A stretch of DNA of 15,524 nt, from positions 1-15,524 of the forward strand of contig JAGWBY010000001.1 of assembly GCA_021295675.1 (NCBI GenBank), given 5' to 3'. This document shows, piece by piece, positions 1 to 7,126 of this stretch. The notes under the pieces are model-generated. The model was not told the origin of the DNA. It made no database searches and was given only the letters and a program-made list of their open reading frames with translations. The position numbers and the translations under genes are program-made. This DNA is from Candidatus Latescibacterota bacterium. GTDB lineage: Bacteria; Latescibacterota; UBA2968; UBA8231. How positions within the stretch are numbered: the first letter of the stretch is position 1; each line of letters starts with the position of its first letter.

Positions 1-574
1 GGTGCGAGGGATTGTACAGGGGGATGTGGTCGAGGAGGATGGCCGTTTGGTCGGGGCCGCCGCCGCGCACGTACAGGCCGCTGCTAATGTCCGAGGCCGA
101 CTGGATGCCCGGCAGCAGTTGCAAGCTGCGGAGCAGATCGGCCTCGCCGACGGCCGGCATTTGCTGCAACGGCTCGACCTGTAGGGCGATAAAACTGCTC
201 TGGGTGGCCTGCTCTAGCTCTTCGCTGCGCTCGGCCTGGATCACAATTTCCTCTAGGTCCACCGACTCGACCTGCAAGGCCACATCCAAGCGCACATCTT
301 GGTCGCTGAACGCTAGAGTATCGCGCCAGCTTTTGTAGCCTATATACGAAATCACCACCTCGTACGTCCCCGCTGGGATTTCTTTGACGGCGTAGTAGCC
401 GCTGCTATTGCTCGCTGCGCCCAACTGTACCTGCGCCAAGACAATGGAGGCTAGGGGCAGGGATTCGCCGTTGTCGGCATCGGTGACAAAACCGCTCAGG
501 GTAACTCCCGGAGGTTGGGCCGCCACAGGCATGGCCACCAAGAGAGCCACCATCCAATACCTAAAAATTGCCAT
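1..574 (-). CDS. TonB-dependent receptor, N-terminal part (runs off left edge)
   Basis: Outer-membrane receptor for TonB-energised uptake; the substrate is unknown. Only about 191 codons are in the window and the barrel lies beyond base 1. The ATG at 572-574 is preceded by GGAGAGAGA, a usable ribosome site. A hydrophobic signal peptide (residues 1 to about 20, MAIFRYWMVALLVAMPVAA) leads into a carboxypeptidase-regulatory-like beta-sandwich (SGFVTDADNGE, SSGYYAVKEIPAGTYEV, about residues 25-100). The start of the plug domain follows (LLRSLQLLPGIQSASDISSG, LYVRGGGPDQTAILLDHIPL). It is clearly paralogous to the complete receptor at 8961-11126, with near-identical plug motifs. It follows the CFAS-like gene ending at 619 by 44 bases on the same strand, so it may be the last gene of the lipid operon. 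The family assignment is firm; co-transcription is inferred. Confidence 0.9.
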   Translation of the reverse strand, partial: MAIFRYWMVALLVAMPVAAQPPGVTLSGFVTDADNGESLPLASIVLAQVQLGAASNSSGYYAVKEIPAGTYEVVISYIGYKSWRDTLAFSDQDVRLDVALQVESVDLEEIVIQAERSEELEQATQSSFIALQVEPLQQMPAVGEADLLRSLQLLPGIQSASDISSGLYVRGGGPDQTAILLDHIPLYNPSH

Positions 575-577
575 TCT

Positions 578-683
578 CTCTCCGTTTAAAATAATAATGC
601 GAAACTCACCACTTTCTTTTAACCCCCTAAACCCGCCCTGCCGTTACCTCTCCGTTTAAAACGATAGTGCGACACCCACCACT
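578..683. repeat. 36-bp direct duplication (578-613 and 648-683)
   Basis: Bases 578-613 and 648-683 match at 31 of 36 positions, offset by 70. The right copy encodes the C-terminal VSHYRFKRR of the CFAS-like gene on the minus strand. The left copy, read in the same frame, would give VSHYYFKRR preceded by a stop. It now forms the leader and ribosome site (ACGGAGAGAGA) of the TonB receptor gene. It looks like the decayed tail of a duplicated CFAS-like gene end. Confidence 0.75.
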
Positions 684-1698
684 CTTGCCCGCCGTTGTAG
701 CCCCACAATTCGGCGCAAGCCATAAAGAACATGCGCCAACGCTGTAACCAGCGCCGCTTTTCGGCTGCGCCGTACTGGCGCGCCAAAATGGCGAGGGCCT
801 CTGAGCGCCGGGCGTCGAGATTGGCCAGCCAATGCTCGGCCGTGCGGGCGTAGTGCCGGCCATTGACCCGCCATTGCGCCTCTAGGACTAGGTCGTCCTG
901 GAAGTAGTGCAGCAGATCGTCGGAGGGCATGATGCCGCCGGTAAAAAAATAACGCCCCATCCAGTTTTCTTCACCTTCGGCGGCAAAGGTGTATGTGTAG
1001 AGGCGATGGACGAAGATGTGGATGAATAGCGAGCCAGCCGGTTTGAGCCAATCGGCAATGCGCCGCATTAACTCGCGGTAATTGCGCATGTGCTCGAACA
1101 TCTCCACCGATACCACCCGGTCGTATCGTCTCGGTGCTGCGAATTGGTTCATATCCGCAGTGATTACCTCGACGTTGTCCAGTCCCAAGGCATTGCAGCG
1201 CTCTTGGATAAAGTCGCGCTGCAACGTTGAATTGGACACCGCGGTGATGCGGCTGCCGGAATAATGCTGCGCCATCCACAAGGTCAGCGAGCCCCAGCCG
1301 CAACCCAATTCCAGCACGTCTTGGCCGTCTTGCAAGTCGGCGCGCTGACAGGTCAGTTCCAGCATGGCCGCTTCGGCTTGGTCCAGACTGGCCGTTTGCG
1401 CAGGGAAATAACAGCCGCTGTACTTGAGGTGACGGCCCAGGACCAGTTGGAAAAACTCGGGCGGCAGCTCGTAGTGCTGCTCGTTGGCACTCTGCGTATG
1501 CAGGGCAATGGGCGCTTGATCCATAGAGGCGATGAAGCGGCATTTGGCCGCCTGCTCGGCCTCGCAGTCGGCACCTCGTTCTTGCCGCAAGCGCCCGCGA
1601 TTGAGGCGGCGGATGCCCCAGCGGATAAGGGCATCCGGCAACAGGCCCCGCTCGGCCCAATCAGTCGCGTTCAAGGTTTTTCTTTGCGGGGAAACCAC
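619..1698 (-). CDS. CFAS-family SAM-dependent methyltransferase 2
   Basis: Transfers methyl from S-adenosylmethionine, probably to an unsaturated acyl chain of a membrane phospholipid. The Rossmann SAM site is clear: LELGCGWGS at residues 129-137, followed by [13 protein letters not shown]. The substrate-side motifs [21 protein letters not shown] and the C-terminal [16 protein letters not shown] are typical of the CFAS-like branch that also includes plant coclaurine-N-methyltransferase-like proteins. Length is 359 aa from a GTG at 1698. A TTG at 1672-1674 would instead overlap the preceding TGA stop as TTGA, and either start is possible. It overlaps the DUF1295 gene, which implies translational coupling. 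In furan fatty acid producers a second methylase (FufM) adds the second ring methyl; that role is one possibility, not shown by the sequence. Confidence 0.88.
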   Translation of the reverse strand: MVSPQRKTLNATDWAERGLLPDALIRWGIRRLNRGRLRQERGADCEAEQAAKCRFIASMDQAPIALHTQSANEQHYELPPEFFQLVLGRHLKYSGCYFPAQTASLDQAEAAMLELTCQRADLQDGQDVLELGCGWGSLTLWMAQHYSGSRITAVSNSTLQRDFIQERCNALGLDNVEVITADMNQFAAPRRYDRVVSVEMFEHMRNYRELMRRIADWLKPAGSLFIHIFVHRLYTYTFAAEGEENWMGRYFFTGGIMPSDDLLHYFQDDLVLEAQWRVNGRHYARTAEHWLANLDARRSEALAILARQYGAAEKRRWLQRWRMFFMACAELWGYNGGQEWWVSHYRFKRRGNGRAGLGG

Positions 1699-2459
1699 GG
1701 AATAAAGGCACTGGTGGTGCGCTGATAGCGGCGGTAGGACTCGTCGCGGCTGACTAGTGCCCGCTTTTCAGTATAGGGGATACCGGTCACGCGGTAGAGC
1801 AGAAACAACATCAGCACCGGCCCGAGCCAAGCCAACCACCCGATCACCGACCCGACCGCCATGACCACGTAGGCCCACCAGTGAATCCATTCAAAAAAAT
1901 AGTTGGGATGGCGCGAATAGCGCCACAGGCCGCGGTCGCAGGTGCGCCCTTGGTTGGCAGCTTGGCTGCGGAAGGCGGCCAATTGGCGGTCGGCCACCCA
2001 TTCGCCGACTACCGCCACTACCCACACTAGCAGACCGGCTACATCCCAAGCAGTCCAGCCCACATGAGCTTTAGCCGCCACGGCGACAAAAGGCATACCG
2101 AATAAAACCACCAGCAGAGCCTGCGCTTGGAATAGATAGAAAAAGCGCAATTGGGCTTTGGCACCCCATTGGGCACGCAGCATCTGGTAGCGGCCGTCTT
2201 CTTGCTCGGCCCTTATTAGCCGATCGATCACTAGGTAAGCGGTCAGGCGAAAGGACCAAACCGCGCCCATCAGACCGAGCAACAGCCGCCTCGGCTCCCA
2301 GCCGTCACCACTGTAGGCTGCGGCCACGGCCACCAGTCCAATGCCACCGGCCCAGCCCACGTCAACGACGCCGGCATCGCCCCGACGGCGTTGCAGCCAA
2401 TACAGCGCCGCCATACCCGCCATAGCCGCCGGCAGACTATAGGCTAACAAGTTCAACAT
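1671..2459 (-). CDS. DUF1295 family integral membrane protein
   Basis: A 262-aa polytopic membrane protein of the DUF1295 family, related to steroid 5-alpha-reductases and isoprenylcysteine carboxyl methyltransferases. There are about six or seven hydrophobic segments. An early [13 protein letters not shown] motif and the C-terminal signature [16 protein letters not shown] fix the family. The ATG at 2457-2459 has only a weak ribosome site. The gene sits between the two CFAS-like genes and overlaps the downstream one. Members are often found beside DUF1365, CFAS and FAD-oxidoreductase genes, so a role in modifying or reducing acyl chains in the inner membrane is likely. The exact reaction is not known to me. 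Confidence 0.9.
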   Translation of the reverse strand: MLNLLAYSLPAAMAGMAALYWLQRRRGDAGVVDVGWAGGIGLVAVAAAYSGDGWEPRRLLLGLMGAVWSFRLTAYLVIDRLIRAEQEDGRYQMLRAQWGAKAQLRFFYLFQAQALLVVLFGMPFVAVAAKAHVGWTAWDVAGLLVWVVAVVGEWVADRQLAAFRSQAANQGRTCDRGLWRYSRHPNYFFEWIHWWAYVVMAVGSVIGWLAWLGPVLMLFLLYRVTGIPYTEKRALVSRDESYRRYQRTTSAFIPWFPRKEKP

Positions 2460-2558
2460 GGTGTCGTAGCTTTCGGTAGTTTCTGAGGGGCTCGTTCCCC
2501 CTACTCACCTCTGCGCCATCTGCGTCCATCTGCGGATACCCTGTCATTCGCCGCGCCC
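2460..2558. repeat. Intergenic gap with tandem CATCTGCGTC-type repeats
   Basis: This is the only real gap within the lipid operon. It contains a small GGGG/CCCC hairpin (about 2486-2500) and, at about 2510-2536, tandem 10-base units (ctgcgccat, ctgcgtccat, ctgcgga). Those units, with an upstream cctact, match the interior of the MITE at 4617-4732. No terminal inverted repeats are visible here, so it may be a remnant or just the shared repeat motif. Confidence 0.5.
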
Positions 2559-3845
2559 CTAAACCTCGCCGTGGACAATCTCGGGCAACTGCGCCGAGCG
2601 CCGGTTGGCCGGACGGGCCAAGAGCATTTGCACATCGGATATGTAGCGCTCTTCAAAGCCGCCGATGCAGTAAGCAAAATAGAAGTCCCACATGCGAATA
2701 AATTCCTCGGTAAAGCCTAGCTGACGCACTTGTTCTTCTGCGTCCCAAAAACGCATCCGCCAGGCTCGCAAGGTGCGAGCGTAGTGGGGGCCGATATCCT
2801 CCAGATGCACCAAGCGCATGTCGGTGGCCTCTGCCAGCGAGCGGCTCATGGTCGCCACCGACGGAATGCAACTGCCTGGAAAGATATAGGCCTTGATGAA
2901 ATCGACTGAGCGGCGCGCCCGTTCGTAAGCCCAATCGCCGATGACGATGGCCTGCAATAGCATCAGTCCCTCGGGCTTGAGCAGGCGGGCGCAACAGCCG
3001 AAATAAGTGTCGAAGTAGTGATGTCCCACGGCTTCGATCATCTCTATGGAGACCAGTTTGTCGTACTGTCCCTGTAGATCGCGGTAGTCGGCCAACACTA
3101 TCTCCACCCGACCATCTAAGCCAGCCGCGCGCACTCGTTGACGAGCTAGTTCGCACTGTTGCTGCGAAATGGTCGCCGTAGTCACCCGACAGCCGTATTC
3201 GCGGGCTGCGTGCAGGGCGAAACCGCCCCATCCGGTGCCGATCTCCAACAGGTGGTCCTCGGGCACTAGGGCGAGCTTTTTGCAGATGCGATCCACCTTG
3301 TAGCGGGAGGCCTCTTCCAGCGAACTGTCTGGGCGCGGAAATACGGCGCTCGAATACATCATGTTGTCGTCGAGGAAGAGGTGGAAAAAGTCGTTGCTCA
3401 AATCGTAGTGGGCGGCGATGTTGCGCCGACTGCCCCGGAGCGTATTGCGCTTGAGGGCGTGTCCCAACATGCGGGCCGGTGCGGCCAACCGGGCCCAGCC
3501 CCGCTCGCGCTGCTGCATCCACTCCATGTTGGCCACGGCCAAGCGGCACATAGCCGGCAGGTCGTCGCAACTCCACCATCCCTGCATGTAGGCTTCTGCC
3601 GCGCCGATGGTGCCCCCTAAGGCCAAGGCGCGGAAAAAGTGCGGATGGTGGACTTGCAAAACTACTGTGGGACCGTTTTCGCCTTGCCCAAAGGTGCGGC
3701 GCTGTTCGCCTTCGACTAGGCAAATCGCACCGCGTTGCAAGCGCTGCAATTGCCCCAACACCAACCGCCGCGCCCAGCGATCCAGCCAGCCGCCGAGGCC
3801 GATGGGCCGTTTTTTAACTGCGGGGGAGAGAGCCACTTGCGACAT
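2559..3845 (-). CDS. CFAS-family SAM-dependent fatty acid methyltransferase 1
   Basis: Acts on double bonds of phospholipid acyl chains using SAM. It has 428 aa. Key motifs are AHYDLSNDFFHLFLDD (145-160), the SAM-binding LEIGTGWGGFALHAA (200-214), IEMIEAVGHHYFDTYF and FIKAYIFPGSCIPS. Compared with E. coli Cfa, the positions of the active-site Cys139 and His266 appear to be Ser166 (in MYSSAVF) and Gln298 (in LLQAIVIGD). This suggests the DUF1365-associated subfamily, which includes Rhodobacter UfaM, rather than a true cyclopropane synthase. The ATG at 3845 is preceded by AAGGA at a good distance and overlaps the DUF1365 gene by 32 bases. A product with a methyl branch rather than a ring is inferred. 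I recognise the family with certainty; the product needs chemistry. Confidence 0.92.
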   Translation of the reverse strand: MSQVALSPAVKKRPIGLGGWLDRWARRLVLGQLQRLQRGAICLVEGEQRRTFGQGENGPTVVLQVHHPHFFRALALGGTIGAAEAYMQGWWSCDDLPAMCRLAVANMEWMQQRERGWARLAAPARMLGHALKRNTLRGSRRNIAAHYDLSNDFFHLFLDDNMMYSSAVFPRPDSSLEEASRYKVDRICKKLALVPEDHLLEIGTGWGGFALHAAREYGCRVTTATISQQQCELARQRVRAAGLDGRVEIVLADYRDLQGQYDKLVSIEMIEAVGHHYFDTYFGCCARLLKPEGLMLLQAIVIGDWAYERARRSVDFIKAYIFPGSCIPSVATMSRSLAEATDMRLVHLEDIGPHYARTLRAWRMRFWDAEEQVRQLGFTEEFIRMWDFYFAYCIGGFEERYISDVQMLLARPANRRSAQLPEIVHGEV

Positions 3846-4617
3846 AGTCTTTTTCCTTTGCCAACGACTTGGGATGAGAGTAGAACGGACAGCGCTTGAG
3901 CCACAGCTTTAGCGCCTGCCAGTGAATGGCACCAATGATTTTTGTCGTTATCAGCGGATACTGCACCAGCACCCGCGCCAGCGCCGCCGCGCTTATTTCT
4001 CGCCGCCGCAGCATCAGCGTGGCGTCGAATAAATGGCTGCCGTCCTGCCAATTGTCCATATGCACTGATAGTGTGCGTCGCGGCGTCGTAAAGCGCCAAG
4101 TGTAGTCCTGCTGCATGGCCATGAAGGGCGAAACGTGGAATGCCTTGGAGAATTGGTAGCACTTGCGCGCTCCGCGGCCGCGGTCGAGCCCTTGGTGTAA
4201 GACGTAGCAGTGCTGTTCGCCCCAGGGGGTATTATTTACCTCTCCCACCACGGTCTCGACGTGCCTATCAGCTCGGTCGAAGCAATAGTAAAAGCTGACC
4301 GGATTGAAGCCGTAGCCGCCGTAGCGCAGGTGAGTCAGCAGGCGGACCGGCCCGTCGGGATAGCATCCACTCTCGTCTTTGACCAACTGCCGCACGCAAT
4401 CCGCTAGGGAATGCTGCGGTGCGCCCAAGTGGTCGGCGCGGCGGAAATAAGCCACATTGGGCCGCTCCGACGACCACAGCCAATGCCCGTCGAATACGCT
4501 GGGCAATTCGGCTAAATCGAGGTACATCATAAAGAGTCGGTATTCAAAGGCGTGGTCCACCGGTGCAAAGCGGCGATGCCGCACCCTCCCTTCGTATATG
4601 CAGCTATGGCGGCTCAT
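3814..4617 (-). CDS. DUF1365 family protein
   Basis: A 267-aa protein with all DUF1365 hallmarks: an N-terminal YEGRVRHRRFAPVDHAFEYR, LLTHLRYGGYGFNPVSFYYC in the middle, and VVGEVNNTPWGEQHCYVL followed by KAFHVSPFM. The biochemical function is unknown. The family is almost always next to CFAS-like methyltransferases and a FAD oxidoreductase, and in Rhodobacter it belongs to the singlet-oxygen-induced set around RSP1090/1091. The ATG at 4615-4617 is made of target-site bases abutting a MITE, and its ribosome site (AGGA, 4625-4628) lies in the MITE's terminal repeat. The 3' end overlaps CFAS 1 by 32 bases. I would expect a lipid-binding or chaperone-like partner of the methyltransferase, but that is inference. 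Confidence 0.93.
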   Translation of the reverse strand: MSRHSCIYEGRVRHRRFAPVDHAFEYRLFMMYLDLAELPSVFDGHWLWSSERPNVAYFRRADHLGAPQHSLADCVRQLVKDESGCYPDGPVRLLTHLRYGGYGFNPVSFYYCFDRADRHVETVVGEVNNTPWGEQHCYVLHQGLDRGRGARKCYQFSKAFHVSPFMAMQQDYTWRFTTPRRTLSVHMDNWQDGSHLFDATLMLRRREISAAALARVLVQYPLITTKIIGAIHWQALKLWLKRCPFYSHPKSLAKEKDYVASGSLPRS

Positions 4618-4732
4618 ATAGCAATCCTGAATGACTGCGGATCGTCTTTGTTTCTACCTACTATTCTGCGTCCATCTGCGTCCATCTGCGTCCATCTGCG
4701 GATTGTCGTATGAAGGATGTAGGATTGCTATA
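4617..4732. mobile_element. MITE with 10-bp terminal inverted repeats and TA target duplication
   Basis: The core at 4619-4730 (112 bp) starts TAGCAATCCT and ends AGGATTGCTA, a perfect 10-bp inverted repeat. It is flanked by TA at 4617-4618 and 4731-4732, the target duplication expected of IS630/Tc1-mariner-type elements. There is no ORF, so it is non-autonomous. The element's ends supply the TAG stop of the upstream flavoprotein gene and the AGGA ribosome site of DUF1365. Removing the core plus one TA leaves GGCAAGACGCTATGAGCC, in which TGA and ATG overlap as ATGA, a normal operon junction. Confidence 0.78.
4665..4700. repeat. 10-bp tandem repeat (tctgcgtcca) inside the MITE
   Basis: Three full copies of tctgcgtcca plus a fourth tctgcg lie in perfect 10-base register. 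The same unit recurs in the gap at about 2510-2536. Confidence 0.9.
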
Positions 4733-5971
4733 GCGTCTTGCCAAAACGCCGCGTCACTTCTAGGGCGCTGACGACTCCGTCCTCGTGAAAACCAAAGCCC
4801 CAATAGGCCCCGCAGTAGTGGATGCGATCGACTCCGTCGATGAGCGACCGCTGTTTTTGCGCGGCCACTGAGGCTGGCGAATAGACTGGATGGTGATAGG
4901 TCATGCGGGCGATGATCCGCTCTGGAGCAATGTCGGAGGTGCGGTTGAGGCTGACGCAGAATGGTCGGCGACTCTCCAGACTTTGGAGGATATCCATATT
5001 GTACGTGACGGTGGCGGGGCATCCCTTGTCGGGCGGGATGTAGTAATTCCAGCTAGCCCAGGCGCGGCGGCGCTTGGGCAACACAGACGCGTCGGTGTGC
5101 AGTATCGCATGGCTCCCAGAATTTGGTGCTCGGCCAGGGTAGGCTCGGCCAATAGTCGCAGCGCTTGGTCGCTGTGTACGGCCAAGATGACCTCGTCGAA
5201 GTGCTCGGACTCTCCGGCTTGGGGCCGCACTTCCACCCCTTGGTGCAAACGCCGCACCGAAGCCACGGGACAATTGATCTGGATGCGATCTCTAAAGGGA
5301 CGGGTCAGCGCCTCGACGTAGCGCTGGGAGCCTCCTTTGATGACGCGCCACGGCGTCCGCCCGCGCACTTGTAAAAAAGCATGGTTGGCGAAAAACTGGA
5401 CGAAATAGCGCGCTGGGAACTCGTACATGCGGTCGGGTAGTGCCGACCACAGCGCCGACCCCAAGGGGACGATGTGGTGTTGGACAAAAGCCTTGGAATA
5501 GCCGTTGTCGGCCAGATAGTCTCCGAGAGTAGTAGCATCATTGGGATCGCGCAATAACTCCGGTGCCTCGCGGTTGAAGCGCAGGATGTCGGCCAACATG
5601 CGGTAGAACGACGGCCGCAGCGCATTGCGCGGCTGGGCCAACAGACTGCTCAGCGGCGTGCTAGCGTATTCGAGACCGGTGCGGCCGCACTTGACGCTGA
5701 ACCCCATTTGAGTCGGCTGAGAAGCTATCCCCAAACGCTGCAACAGGCGATTGAACTGCGGGTAGTTGGGTTCATTGAAGACGATAAAGCCCGTATCCAC
5801 CGCATAGGAGCGCCCATCCTGCTCGACGTCCAAGGTATGGGTATGGCCGCCGATATAATCGTTGGCTTCAAATAGCGTGATGTGGTGATCTGGGTGCAGC
5901 AGATAGGCCGCCACTAGGCCGGAAATACCGCCTCCTACCACGGCGATGCGCTGCCCCTGCGCTGGTTTCAT
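4728..5971 (-). pseudogene. FAD-dependent amine-oxidase-like desaturase, frame-broken
   Basis: Flavoprotein of the NAD(P)/FAD amine-oxidase fold that travels with DUF1365 and CFAS. In furan fatty acid synthesis the operon flavoprotein UfaD desaturates the methylated chain. The start is the ATG at 5969-5971, overlapping the acyl-desaturase stop as ATGA. The dinucleotide site IAVVGGGISGLVAAYLL and the following FEANDYIGGHTHT are intact. The first frame holds to EHQILGAMRY near 5103. The second frame resumes at AILHTDASVLPKRRRAWASW and runs to GFHEDGVVSALEVTRRFGKTL at 4728. Family members have a few extra residues (like QPN) at this join, so about 16-19 bases seem lost. GCGATA at the join could be the microhomology. 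Either it is a true pseudogene or an assembly error. The TAG stop lies in the MITE end. Confidence 0.85.
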
Positions 5972-6951
5972 GGCCCGCTGACGGCTCGGTCGTAAGCCCG
6001 CTCGGGTACCGGCCTGAGATCGCGCACCAGTCCGATCCAAGACAGCACTTTGAGCAGGTAATAGGTCGGATCGAATTCCCACCAGTAAAAACCCTGCCGC
6101 GCCGCCCCCGGATAATAGTGGTGGTTGTTGTGCCAGCCCTCGCCCATGGTGATGAAGGCCAGCCAGATGTTATTGCGGCTGTGGTCTTGGGTGGCAAAGC
6201 GGCGGCGACCAAAAAGATGGGAGAGCGAGTTGATAGTACAGGTGCCGTGGAACAGGACGATGGTGGAGATGGAGAAGCCCCAGACGAGCATCTGCCAGCC
6301 GCTGGTCTCCGACGCGGGAAAGCGGCTGCCGCAATACTCCCCCAAGGCGTACATCGCCGCTGCTAGCAAAACGGGCACGATGATGTCGAAGCGGTCGAGA
6401 AAGCGCAATTCGGGAAAACGGGCTAGGTCGCGCACATTGTACAGACGGGTGGGAAAATTCGACCGCGAGGTGATCCACAGTACGTGGCTCCACCAAAAGC
6501 CGTGCTCTGTGGGCGAATGCACGTCGCTGGCGACATCGGAGTGGCGATGGTGGTGGCGGTGGTGCCCGGCCCACCACAACGGCCCGCGCTGCACGGCTGT
6601 ATTGCCCAGCACGGCAAAGAGGAACTGCACGGGCCGCGAGGTCTTGAAGGTGCGGTGCGAAAAGTAGCGGTGGTAAAACCCGGTTATGGCAAACATCCGC
6701 ACCCAGTAAGCCACAACGGCCACGCCCACGGCTACGGGACTCCAGCCGACCCACAAAACCCCGAGGCAACTCAAGTGCAGTGCCGCAAAAGGCAACATGC
6801 GCACCCAATCGATCTGTCGCTCGTCTGCGGCGACCGCGGAGGCAACGGCTTCATCGCCCTTAAACCAGCGCAGGCAAGCCAGCCGCCAGCCGGCGAGTGA
6901 CCGCGCTTTGGACTCGACGTTTGTATGTTCCATTTGATTGCTAGTTGTCAA
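5968..6951 (-). CDS. Membrane acyl (delta-9 type) fatty acid desaturase
   Basis: Di-iron membrane desaturase that introduces a double bond into a fatty acyl chain, supplying the substrate for the downstream CFAS-like enzymes. The three histidine boxes are present: HRYFSH (residues 94-99), HHRHH (130-134) and HNNHH (274-278, followed by YYPGA), with hydrophobic membrane segments between them. Its 327 aa fits the acyl-CoA/acyl-lipid delta-9 family. The longest start is a TTG at 6949-6951 with GAGGG eight bases upstream. An ATG at 6931-6933 has no visible ribosome site, so I prefer the TTG. It is the first gene of the tight operon, and its stop overlaps the flavoprotein start by four bases. Confidence 0.93.
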   Translation of the reverse strand: MTTSNQMEHTNVESKARSLAGWRLACLRWFKGDEAVASAVAADERQIDWVRMLPFAALHLSCLGVLWVGWSPVAVGVAVVAYWVRMFAITGFYHRYFSHRTFKTSRPVQFLFAVLGNTAVQRGPLWWAGHHRHHHRHSDVASDVHSPTEHGFWWSHVLWITSRSNFPTRLYNVRDLARFPELRFLDRFDIIVPVLLAAAMYALGEYCGSRFPASETSGWQMLVWGFSISTIVLFHGTCTINSLSHLFGRRRFATQDHSRNNIWLAFITMGEGWHNNHHYYPGAARQGFYWWEFDPTYYLLKVLSWIGLVRDLRPVPERAYDRAVSGP

Positions 6952-6971
6952 TTGTTTTACCCTCAGTGATG

Positions 6972-7095
6972 TTACGCACAGGCTCTAGGTATGAGCTACT
7001 TCGCTGCGCTCAGTATGACAAGGACCGGCCCTTTCTTTTGCCTGTCATGCTGAGCGCAGCGAAGCGGAGTCGAAGCATCCCATACCCGTGCGTAA
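6972..7095. repeat. Long imperfect palindromic repeat, copy 1
   Basis: Outer arms TTACGCAC (6972-6979) and GTGCGTAA (7088-7095) enclose inner arms at 6988-7020 and 7043-7086 that pair over about 30 bases. The inner arms carry the shared core TTCGCTGCGCTCAG and ATGACA. The right arm has an extra cggagtcgaag unit. The element lies between the regulator stop and the desaturase start, so transcripts would form a long hairpin there. A second copy is at 11165-11264. Confidence 0.85.
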
Positions 7096-7126
7096 GATCA
7101 GATCCTCAGTACAAGACACCCTCCAC

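Noticed and set aside
2653..3723. A 356-codon minus-strand frame overlapping CFAS 1
   Set aside because: It is a shifted-frame shadow rich in Arg, Pro and Ser with no domain, while the CFAS frame has all family motifs.
4665..4700. CRISPR-like array
   Set aside because: The 10-base units are contiguous without spacers, so this is a simple tandem repeat inside a MITE.
6920..6951. TTGACA at the desaturase start as a -35 box
   Set aside because: The matching -10 (ACATAC) is poor and it would lie inside the coding region. The TTG is better explained as a start codon with GAGGG upstream.
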